Of a stretch of 64,000 nucleotides of DNA, positions 51,990 to 62,033 are shown piece by piece. The DNA is from Prunella strophiata (taxonomy: Eukaryota; Chordata; Aves; Passeriformes; Prunellidae). A program made the translations under genes and the position numbers. Within the stretch, counting starts at the first letter, position 1. Every line of letters begins with the position of its first letter. The notes under the pieces were generated by a model. The model worked only from the letters and a program-made list of their open reading frames with translations, was not told where the DNA came from and did no database searches. Where the stretch lies: contig JAZBQD010000018.1 of NCBI GenBank assembly GCA_036583965.1, positions 15,664,867 through 15,728,866 of the forward strand, read 5' to 3'.

Positions 51990-53546
51990 TAAAGATCGTG
52001 AGGATAAAAACTGCATGGCAAACTGTTCAGGATGGGACATAAACTGAAACACCAGATCCTTGTCAGCTTTCAGACATACACCAGAAGTGTTTCCTGAGGG
52101 CTAATTCATAGCTTTTCAAGATCTCTCAGCTGTACACACCTCAAACTCAAGTCCATAAACCAAGCTGAGTCTCAACAACATTAAAGAGGTGCCTGAAACT
52201 CAAATGCTGTTTAGACTGGATGAGCTGGTCCATTCTTGTTCATTTACAACCTAATACCAATGATGCTCCATCAGTACAAGGTACCAAGCTTTGCTCCCAC
52301 TTCCTCAGTAACACTGGCAGAGTTAGACAGCAAAACTGCAAAAAGGAGGCCAATGCTCCAAATCTCCCTTCTGCTGCTCACAAAACCACAGAAAAAGCAT
52401 GATGTCTCATGAGCCAGCACTGACTTCCTCCTCCCAGCTTCAGTCAAGACCATGTCAACCCTGACACAGCTGGAGAGGTTAACCATAGGAGAGAAGAAAG
52501 GAAGAAATGGATTTTCATGGGCTGCATTGAAACAACAGCTGTACTGTGGAACAGGGAATGATAAATTCTGATTCCTTTCAGCTGCCCACATTTCAAGCTT
52601 GAAGAGCTGACCTTCAGATCTAGCATAATACTAGCTTTCTAAAGCACAAAACAGTAAAAAGAATTAAGAAAGCAAAATTCAGTATCACTTCCAAGCAGTA
52701 GAGATAACACAGATTTATCAGAAATCAGATTTTATTCCTTCACGTGGCTTGCTCATTTATTTGTTAGATTTTTTTTCTCCTGTGGAATTAACTAGATTAT
52801 TGCTGTCCAAACATAAATCTTCAATAAACAGAAATACCGTCTTTGCCAGATCCTCAGAGATATTTCAGGGATTTCAGAGCAAATTACAGATGGTAATTTA
52901 TTGATAAAACATTACAAGGGAAAGATCCATGTGTTTGATGATAATAAAGAATCAATGACAATTCACTGACCTTGACTGTACCAGCTGTGCATTGCTTTTT
53001 CTTCTGTTGTTCTTCACTAGCTCTGTGTGCCTGCAGGCACAGGTTGGCAGAGGCAATTCCCCACTCTCACACTGACAGTTAATGACTTTTAAATTTAATA
53101 GCCTTGACGCCAAGGAGATGTACACACACTGACTAAAGCATATGTGGTACCCACCTCTGTTACTAGCAGGAAATGAGCCTGATTCCGAAATTCCAAAGCA
53201 TTTACTGATGGTTTAGACACAAAATGTTCCTCCTTCTCTTTACTCCCATTATACACAGCCACTTGGAGAATAAAGTCTGACAGATCATAATATTTTTCTA
53301 AAATTTGGTTCCATTCACATCTCCCTCACTTTCAAGAGCACAAACATCATGGCATAATATCTGTTACAGACTGAACAGAAGCCAAACCCAAATGTTAAGC
53401 AGACTGGTGCTTAGGACACCTGCTCAATTTGCACCAGAAACTGGATTCTGCTTTTCCTCTAATTCACATTAACTATGAATATAATAAGCTATGAACATAA
53501 GCTCACTGGCTTGTCTTGTCCTCTCCTACTATAGTTCTTCCACCTT

Positions 53547-53596
53547 CTATAAATATATATATACACACAATTATATCCATATATATATATATACAT
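53547..53596. repeat. AT/AC-rich simple repeat
   Basis: Two (TA)n blocks, aaatatatatatacacac and catatatatatatatac, separated by aattatatc. A typical imperfect dinucleotide microsatellite. Confidence 0.9.
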
Positions 53597-55371
53597 GCAA
53601 TTAGAATATTCCTCAGTACAAGTAATCACTGCTCTCTGCCTCCTTCCAAACACAACCAACCAGCAAGCAAAATAAAAACTACAATCTGATTTGGAACAAA
53701 ACCTCATTAACTTTGCTCCATTATATCATTGTCTAAAAGAATTACTGCACATCTGTAAATTGTACAGACTGTACAATCCAGCAGTAAACAAAGAGGTATT
53801 TATCCTAAATACAGATCCAATATAACAAAATATGCTTGCCATTTCCTAATATCTCTACACACTGAAAATTCACATTATCAGTGGAGTTCTTTGCTTTAGC
53901 TCTCCACAGCAAGAACAACAGGGTTCCCAGAAGGTCATAGTGATTTTCTTGTCACAGTTAATGCAGCAAACCCTTCAATGTAATGGGAAAAAAATAGTTC
54001 TGTATATGGCATTGAACCTGGGACATATTTCAGGCACTGACACGTGGGCAGTTTGTTTCAGAAGCGTTTCAAAAGCCACACCAAGGTGAGCTATTGACTG
54101 ATCCTCATTTGGACAGGCCCATTAATTTTCCAAACCCATCAGCATACTTTAAGTTACACTCCTCTCAGCACTTTTCCCACCCTACTTTATATTTGTTTAT
54201 TAACTTGCTTGAGACTAAAGTGGAAAATTCAAATAAGCTTTTCATTACTTCACAAGTTGCTACCTAACCTATCTCAAGTATCAGATCAGAATCACCACCT
54301 CCATTTGACAAAAGGGAAGCAGCAAAGCCAACAGGATATTTCTGAAGCCATCCCACAGGTCAGCAGCAGATGGACAAGAAGATAATCTGGGCTCTGGGCT
54401 GTAGAAGGTTCCATGAAACACAGCATTGTGCCAGCTCTTAAAAAGCCTTGAAGTCTTTGCATGCAAACATCCTAGCAGATGTCAAGTACTAGGAAGCAGA
54501 GTTATATTCTGGAAACCCAGGATCTGGCCCACAAACATTTTATTTTGATGGCTGCTTTTTTTTCTTGATTAAAAATATATATAGTGGAAGATATGCTGTA
54601 TTTCCCAGAAATTATTAACTCTTTCATATTCAAAGTAGTCACCACATCATATAATTTGTGTAAATATACAGTGTGTTATTTCATTAACCTATACTATCTG
54701 AGGTAATTTTATGGGAAAACAGCTACCAAGGCCATGAAATAGAAATTAACTCACACTTTGGAAATCATTTCCTCAAGACTGAATACTTTTCTTAACATGT
54801 GCACCATAATGCAAGCTGTAAAGCTCAGCCAAGTGTTATGCCTGTTCCACACAGGAAACTGGATTAGATGGGTTTTACATCTCTGAGAACTCCCTGTGAA
54901 ATTCCATACAAAAAGTATAATACCATCAGGAATTTAGTAGCCATAAAAAATATGGGTGTGAAGATCATATTTTAGTACCTGCACAGAAGTAACTCACAGA
55001 TGTCAGAGCTTTTTTTGAAAGTCACAAGCATCTGGAAAATCATTAATACATGAGACTATCATACCCCTGTAGGTGCTAGCAGGAGATCCTTACTATCAAG
55101 GAGGTTCAGGCCTGCCCTGACCCAAGAGGCAGCACTATTTAACTCTATTTCTATGGCACTCTGGGGCTAGGCAGCCCTGAAGCATGCTGGTGAAGAAGCT
55201 CAATAAATAGGAAAAGAGATGAAGGTTAAGGAGCAGTAAATCACCAGAACAGAACCAGGCAGGCAGACACCAGTCTGTTCCATATTACAGATGGCAATGT
55301 ATTCAGGCTAGGGTCTTATTTAGGAAGACACAAAGCAGGGATGCTCTGCACAGTAAGCAGAGAAAAAACTT

Positions 55372-55390
55372 AAAAAAAAAAAAAAAAAAA
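55372..55390 (+). repeat. Poly(A) tract, 19 bases
   Basis: Uninterrupted A run about 330 bp on the intron side of the ARHGAP24 donor. On the gene's sense strand it is a T tract. Confidence 0.9.
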
Positions 55391-55710
55391 GGCAGTATCT
55401 TTTCAAACACAGCTTATTCATCTGCCTCAGTCAAATCCATCTGACTGATGATTTTTGCTACTTGAACTTCCTGCATACTTCTCTCCTTTTAAAATGCAGA
55501 AATGAGAAAACCTGACCTGGGAAAGGAAGTTTTAGAAACAAGTCTGATGGGGAAACCACATTAACTGCCAGGGCCTGACTCTGTAATCAAAATCCCAAAT
55601 CCAACACTCAGTCAGTGACAAAGATGGAGAAGTTTGGTGCTTTACACTCCAGACAATTCTGCTTGCGTTAACTTACTTTCTTCCCTGACCTCCCATCCTG
55701 TCCTCCTCCT

Positions 55711-55722
55711 TTCACTTACCAA
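55711..55722 (-). other. Splice donor after codon 60 of ARHGAP24
   Basis: On the minus strand the exon ends ...CCC TTG and continues GTAAGTG, with the GT at 55719-55718. This is close to the GTRAGT consensus. The intron is phase 0. Read-through would add V-S-E-R-R-R in place of the G-T-I expected from the next PH exon, so the boundary is clear. Confidence 0.92.
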
Positions 55723-55899
55723 GGGCTTGGTTTCATCCTCATCTTTGAAATAGTAGAGCTGGTCCCCCTTGAGGACAAACCAGCGCGTGTGCCAGGTCTT
55801 GACGAAGCCCCCCTGCTTCCGCAGCCAGCCACACTTGATGGCAACGTGCTGCCCTGGGCTCAGGGCAGGAGTCTCTGAAGAGCCATTGTGTTCTTCCAT
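55720..55899 (-). CDS. ARHGAP24: ARHGAP24 (FilGAP) first coding exon, codons 1-60, N-terminal half of PH domain
   Basis: Seen: translation from the ATG at 55899 gives exactly 60 codons, beginning MEEHNGSSETP and ending DEDETKPL. An acidic, Ser/Pro-rich leader (residues 1-18) is followed by the first strands of a PH domain: IKCGWLRKQGGF at 21-32, then KTWHTRWFVL at 34-43 and DQLYYFKDEDE at 46-56. The basic Lys/Arg pattern (K34, R39) sits where phosphoinositide-binding PH domains hold the lipid headgroup. Known: ARHGAP24 is a Rac-selective GTPase-activating protein that binds filamin A, is phosphorylated by ROCK, suppresses lamellipodia and is recruited to membranes through its PH domain. ARHGAP22 and ARHGAP25 differ here, with GWLKKQRS followed by a KNWQQR-type segment, so they fit less well. 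The start has A at -3 and G at +4. The exon ends in phase 0 after Leu60. The rest of the PH domain and the RhoGAP domain are not in the window. The leader residues differ from the mammalian leader as I recall it, while the PH part looks nearly unchanged. Confidence 0.95.
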
Positions 55900-55919
55900 A
55901 CTGGGAATGGGCAACTCTC
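55900..55919 (-). other. ARHGAP24: 5' UTR part of the ARHGAP24 start-codon exon
   Basis: Twenty exon bases lie between the acceptor and the ATG. They contain no in-frame stop (they would read E-L-P-I-P-S), so an N-terminally extended isoform from an upstream exon cannot be excluded by sequence alone. The good Kozak context of the ATG, and the fact that the known long isoform starts with MEE at this point, support its being untranslated. Confidence 0.75.
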
Positions 55920-55957
55920 CTGTTGGGCAAACAAGAGGAAAAGGTAAAATTATTAGG
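55920..55957 (-). other. Splice acceptor, polypyrimidine tract and likely branch point upstream of the ARHGAP24 exon
   Basis: On the minus strand, a pyrimidine-rich tract (ttttcctcttgtttgccc) leads to caacag, with the AG at 55921-55920. A CCTAATA sequence (55957-55951) matches the yUnAy branch consensus. Its candidate branch A at 55953 is 33 nt upstream of the AG, a normal distance. This shows that the exon is internal and that at least one upstream non-coding exon exists. Confidence 0.85.
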
Positions 55958-58630
55958 TTATTATCCAGGCAGTAACTCGCTCCTTTCAGCACAGCTGGAG
56001 AAGAAACACGCCTCGGCTACAGAAGTGTGTGAGGAAAGCATTTGCCATCTGCCTGCTTGTTCTCATACCAGCACCCCATCAGCTGAGAGAACTACTTCTC
56101 AGCTATAAAATACTAAAATAATAATGAGCTGCTAAAAAGCAGGCAAGACGCAAAAGTTTTGTTCAGCTGCTGACCAGCACTGAAGAAGACATCAGCTGTT
56201 TCTTAGGGTGAGTTCTGCTGGGTCACAGGCAGTAACAAGGAATGAACTTACAGTACTTCCTCAGACTAAGGAAAGCAGCTGACTACTGGAGGTCCCCATT
56301 TAAAATTCTTTGGCAGGCTTGGGGCTTTCAGGGAATGTTAAAAAAGCCTCTGCTTCACCAAAGCTTAATTTTACCCCACCAGACAAGCAGGGTTTTGTTT
56401 TTTTTTTTAATTATTGTTGCTGTTGCTCCTTTTACTGAAGTCCATTTAAAGGAATGGGGACAAGTAAATGCAAGAATAGTGGCACATCACCTTGTACAAA
56501 CAACCCTTGACTGAAGTGAGTGTGTGCCCAGACACTTGTTATAGACATTTGGCAAATCATGAAGAATTTTGCCCCATCTTAAGGACCAAGACCTGTGTCA
56601 AAACTCGAGCTGAATTGTGGAACTAAACTTGACAAAGTTTAATGTGGCATTTTGGCCTTATTAAAACTATACCTTTTAACCATTTCTGGACAGTCATGAC
56701 TCTTCCTGATGGACTTTAACATATAATCATGTAGTAATGTGCTTAAGCTTTCATAGCCAAAAAGCTTTTTCTGATCTCCTATTAAGTCTAGAGGCACAAG
56801 CAAACGATTTTGAGTTTCAAGTTCTGGTATTTCCAGTTAAAACCGAAACCCACATGTGACAAAGAGTTTATACCTAAATGGAATAAAATGTGACTATGAC
56901 CACAAACACAGCAGTATGCAAAATCAATCATGAAATTTCACTAAGTGCCTGAAGAACAACATGTTTCTCTTCTTTCCAGACTACCACTGGCAATCTCTTG
57001 CCTCATCAGGAGCTTGCACAGCTGTTAGTGCCCTGGAAAAGCTGGCTTCATAGGTAGCTTTTTGTTTCCAAACATCAGGCTGGGAAAAGAATGAAATATT
57101 CTTGACGTTGCAGGCAGCAGACATCTCTGACTAAGAACATTTAGACAGAAGCTTTCAAAGTTCTCACTTTGGCAAAGTGGGTTAGTGAGTCCAAGCCTGG
57201 CACTCCTGCTTGGGGTCCAGCAACAAGACCTTCACTGAACATTGAGAATGGGCATCAGCACTGCCATTGCAAAGGGATGTACTCAGTTTCTAAGGCAGAC
57301 TAGAAACACAGACAACACACTCATTTGACAGATGAGGCCATCCCTCCTGACAATTAATACACAATGTTACATCACCATAAAATGAATCACAACAGAATGA
57401 ACCAATAGATTCCAATCAGAAGTGATTTTCAGCCCTTTTTTCCTTTGGCTTCTTCTTCCTACTGCTCACACATCCCCTTTGGAACAACTTCTCCAGCTGC
57501 CACCTCTGTTGTGTGTTTACAGCTTTTTCTTTTAACACCCACACAGAGTCTGTTTTCACATCCCTGCTCTGGGCTGGATCCTGGAATCTGCTTGCTATGA
57601 TTACAACTCCTCACTGCCCAGTGCCACTAAGGTTAACAAGCCTCAAGACAAGCACAGAGATTTCAGCAAAGTACAAATTGCAGGATCAAAACTTAAATCA
57701 CTCGGTATTCTTCTCAGAGAAAGGAAATCTTTCTCCTGTCTCTTTAGGGTTCACCTAGAGTCACCCAGAACACTTGTACTGTGAGATTTACTTGAGCCAA
57801 GTGGCACCACAAAATATACAAGCGTGTCTGGCTCTCTGCAGAGCACATAAAGATTTTTTTTGTGTGTGTGTCTGTGGTTACACGTGCGAGAACAAAAACG
57901 AACCAGCTGACAAGTCCTCAGACCACACTGCTCTCTCTCCAAAAGGAAATGCACCCAACTTCACAATTGGCATTTTCTGAATATGAGCAGGAATCTCTTG
58001 GATGCTGCTGGGTTTTGCTTGGACCAACGTAGATGCCAAGAAGCAGCCGTTCAACTCACACCCTTAGAAAGTGAATTAGTGAAATGTTTTATGGAAAGCA
58101 TTGTAAACATCAGGCAAATTACTGCAACTGAAAAAAGGAACAAAACCATTACCCACAGGCTACCCTGTGCTCCTTGGTGCACAACTGCTAAGCTGATCAG
58201 CTCATCTCTGCTGCCTGGGCAAGCCTCAAGGCAGGGACAAAGGAGTTTAAATGCAGCATCTGTGTGTATGACTGCAGTGCTAAAGACATTAGGTCCCTAT
58301 TACACTTGGACCATAAACAAGAATCGAAATACCAAAGTCAATACCAATTAGCTGTTTGGAGGAAAGACAACTTTTTATTTTCTTTCATGAAGTCACATGC
58401 TAATAGTGCTGATATCCATGTACAAAGTAAGTATATGGATTTTTATCTAGCCAAGGAAGATTTTAATACATCTCCATCTCTTTGTCTGGTAGAATTTCTA
58501 TCTATTTCTGCAAGTATTAAAACAAATGAGGTGTACGAGAGACAACAGGTCTATTGCTCCCAAGTCCTCACAGGACAGCGAGTGTAAGATCTCCTTTAAA
58601 GCAGTAGTGTATACTTAGACATGCTCTGTA

Positions 58631-58631
<1 letters not shown>

Positions 58632-58663
<32 letters not shown>

Positions 58664-58693
58664 CAATATTATTTCATTCTATTATTTCATTCA
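58632..58693 (+). repeat. 31-base poly(A) followed by a 13-bp tandem duplication
   Basis: Pure A from 58632 to 58662. Then attatttcattct (58668-58680) and attatttcattca (58681-58693) sit in tandem with one mismatch. No polyadenylation signal or recognised transcript body precedes the A run. Confidence 0.85.
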
Positions 58694-60034
58694 TTAGTGT
58701 TTTAACTCTCTTCAGCAGTAAAAAATTCAGCCACCTAACTTGTTTGCATTTAGTCCTGAGATTAGGTTAATTTGTTGTTTTTCATATATCCCTCCCTTTC
58801 ACTGTCTGCCTACTACAAACCAGACTTGGAATCAGAAATTCCAGCAGCTGGCTCACTTTCACTACTTGTTTTTACAGCTGTTTCAACACTAAGATCATAA
58901 AAATAAATTGCAGAAATATCAGGGTGCTGGCACTGATGCAGAGAACAGTGAGGTGCAAACAGTATGTAAACAACACATGACAAAGTGTGGAATTACATCA
59001 ACATACTCCAAGTCCTCTCGGTCTCATAAGAAGAGGCAGAAAGCCATGCATTTTCAGCACTAAATGAGAATATTCCTCAAACTCATCTTCTCAACAGGAA
59101 ACACAACTTCTACTTGTTGCCAGAGTCAACTCTACTGACTTGGCCAGCCTCCAGTTTAGGTAACGACCAGAACTGAATAAATTCTACACAATATATTCAT
59201 TTGGGGCTGCCTGTGGGCTCTCTCTCCCGGGCTTGTCTGGACATAGGAGTGCAAAGCAAACAAAATGAGAAATGCTCCCTGACACATTGGCTCTGCATCC
59301 AGCATCTCCTGGCCCAGTGGAGACCATCACCATTGACCACTGCTGGCCTCAATCCAACCTGTTTCTACTCCCATAAAGCCACTTGCCTCTCTCACTGGTC
59401 TGTCTGGAAGGCAACTAACTGCACTTATGTTCTCCTTGCCAGTGGGGAAGGTCCATGCCGGCAGCAGGCACAGAAAGCAGGGAAGTGCTTCTCCTCAGCT
59501 ACCACTCACTCAATACTTGAATTATTAAATTGGCATCTCCCCCAGATCCCAACATTTTGCCAGGAAATAGTCAGAGAAACTCATTAAAGCACACCAAATC
59601 CAGTTACAAGAACAGCCACAGGACTGCACGAAGATGATCTTTTTGGCAAGAAACCCCAGTGGTTTGCAGTCAATGTTTTTCTTCTCACTGAAACTTCTCA
59701 TGGCCAAGATAGCACATTTCAAGCATGCAAAACATCAGCAGAGCTCACTTCCAGTAACTCTTCATCCTTGCCACTGCTCAAATGCTGTTCTTTGCAGCCC
59801 AATGTCAGCCCAGCACAAAATGGATAAAAGTGGGAAGCTGCCAGAGTGCCTGCCCCAGATCCATACTCTTTCAGCCTGTCTCATCTAATTCCCTTGCTCT
59901 CACAAAGGAGCAGGCACACACACAACACTGCACAGACATGACTTCTCTACACCAGACACATGGACAGACAGGCAGTAAGAGGCTGCAATTTTGCAGCAAC
60001 AATAGGCTTGGTTATTGATGAACACATCTGCCAA

Positions 60035-60055
60035 ACACACACACACACACACACA
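60035..60055. repeat. (AC)n dinucleotide microsatellite
   Basis: About ten uninterrupted AC units. Short but potentially polymorphic. Confidence 0.95.
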
Positions 60056-61940
60056 AAAATGTCTTTGTGACACAATGGTGCTACGTAAAATTAGATTAAT
60101 ATTTCAACACTTGCACCTCTTTCCAAGTGATGTCCAGTTTTGGGTTCCCTTCTCCTAACAAGCTATCTAAAGCATAAGTGCCTGAGTTTATTGGTATCTT
60201 TCATGTTCAGCATTGCTGCCGTTCACCAGTGAGTTTCCTTTTGATTTATTTTTGATTTAGTTTTCCTGAGTAGCAACTTCTTAAAATCATTTAGTATGTG
60301 AAAACACTGTCAGCATTCATCTTGCTTGTAAGACATCCCAAGACACCTGAATCTCTGCTGCAGCAGAGGCATGAGCTTGCAAGCAACTGCTGCAGGAAGC
60401 AGAAGATTGGCCTATTTCCCATCATCAGGACACTGCAAATCAGTTGCTACCTATCTTTTGTGTCAATGGGATATTGCTCATGGAAGGAAAAACATGTCAA
60501 AGAGGAAAAAACATACTAAAAAACTTTCTAAGCTAACTTTCTGTTTGCACTTAGCATCTTTACATTGCATGGAGCATGTCTCAAGTTTCTCTCACTGCAA
60601 GGAAAGATTTTACAGCATTCCTTGCTTGCTTATTTTCAAAACCTGCAGCAGTGCACTTGCCAGTAGCTTTATGCCACAAACTTTTAGAACAGACATTATA
60701 CATTTACCCAAAAGATTTTCTGAGACATCTGAGAAACCTCCTGTAGCACTGGCAGTAACGTTCCTAGGCTCAGATCACCTGGCTGTTCTGCATTCCTCAC
60801 TCTCACTTTTGTCCTAACAGGGACAGCTTGAATATATTTTGCTTGAAAGAATTTTAATTCCAAGGCCTAAATAATTACCCCTTAGGCAGTAAAAAAACTA
60901 TGAGAGGTGTATCAGCAGTCAAACTGCAGCAGGCGATATTCACTGCCTGGTGAAGCTGAGGGAAAGACATCCATTACTTTTTCAATACATTTTGGGATCA
61001 GTTCAAAAACCAAGACCCAATAATTTTGCCAGAAAACTTGAGGCCTTGGTCAAATACAAGCTCCTTAGCACCTCATTTGCATTTTCATGTCAGAACCTTC
61101 TAACACATTCTTAGACCAGCCAAACCTTTACAAGCCTACTGTTTTCTTACAGGAATTCAAACACAGCTATAAACAACACAAATAAAATGGGACTTGAGGA
61201 TTTATAAAGAACATAAGACAACATTCAACTTCTTTTGAATTACAACAGGAATTAGTTAACAAATTCAGTCAGGCACTTTTGAAAACATCCACTTCTGCAT
61301 GTGTATATTTATTCTCTGTGATAATAACTAGTGTTAGTAAACATGTGCATAGTTTTATAAAAGCAAAGCAACTTTCTGTTACTGCAGCATCACATCACAC
61401 TGTCAGATCAGCATTTGGAGTAATTTTCACAGCTTTAACTTTTGCTGCCCTTGCCATTCAGTCCTATTCTGTGAAAACCCCCACAGCAGCTTTCTCCTTT
61501 CTTGTCCTCCCACCACTGCTGTGGCAGCAGGAGTCATAACAAAATTGCAAAGCTAAGAGCACTTTGTTGATCACAGATTCTATCCTGACACCTAGAAAGG
61601 ACACTTGGTTCTCACCATCACTTCCTAATCCCACTAACTTTTTTGGGTGGAGATGGACTCCACCTGTAGAAGACTTGTGTTACTGGCAGACAAGATTTGC
61701 ACACAATCTGTCTGGCTTTTGTTTCTCTCTCTGGTACAGATATACCATACCTGATTTAGGAGTGGCTGCAAAATGTCACAGCACAGGAAAGGGTTTTGAA
61801 GAACTTCAGCAACAACCTCCAAGGATAACACTATCTCTGTTATGCTTTTTTCCATGCTACCCATTATGTATATATCCCCTCAGCTTTTTCCTCACAGGGT
61901 AGCACACACTTGCAAGACAAGGTTGCTGCTACGAAAGAGA

Positions 61941-62033
61941 CTGGAAAAGTGAAGGTGTCCCTGTTCATTGCAGAGGGGTTGGACTAGGCAACCTTTAAAA
62001 GGTCCCTCCCAACACAAAATTATTCCATCATTA
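61941..62033 (+). mobile_element. CR1 LINE 3' end fragment
   Basis: gaaggtgtccctgttcattg, cagaggggttggactaggca and ttaaaaggtccctcccaaca match the last part of the CR1 3' UTR. The tail tattccatcatta is a diverged form of the attctatga repeat that ends these elements. Confidence 0.92.

Larger units (their letters stand above)
51712..55710. other. Intronic sequence immediately downstream of the ARHGAP24 exon
   Basis: No gene recognised. Contains a small hairpin (51963-51989), an AT-rich simple repeat (53547-53596) and a 19-base A tract (55372-55390). Short frames have no recognisable products. Confidence 0.6.
55958..61940. other. Intron (or upstream region) 5' of the ARHGAP24 start-codon exon
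   Basis: About 6 kb with no recognised exon. Because the start-codon exon has an acceptor, a first exon must exist on this side, either here or beyond the right edge; none could be identified. The longest frame (148 codons, 60371-60817) has no domain. Simple repeats lie at 58632-58662 and 60035-60055. Confidence 0.6.

Noticed and set aside
54840..54900. Possible CR1 3' end (ggaaactggattagatgggt)
   Set aside because: Only a short weak resemblance, without the ggtccctt core or tail.
55642..55992. 116-codon open frame covering the ARHGAP24 exon
   Set aside because: Its outer parts are intron: the acceptor AG at 55920 and donor GT at 55719 define the real exon, and the coding part starts at 55899.
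58264..58662. Possible processed pseudogene ending in poly(A)
   Set aside because: No polyadenylation signal before the A run and no recognisable transcript in the 107-codon frame upstream.
60371..60817. 148-codon plus-strand open frame
   Set aside because: No recognisable domain; the content reads like translated intron and no exon boundaries stand out.
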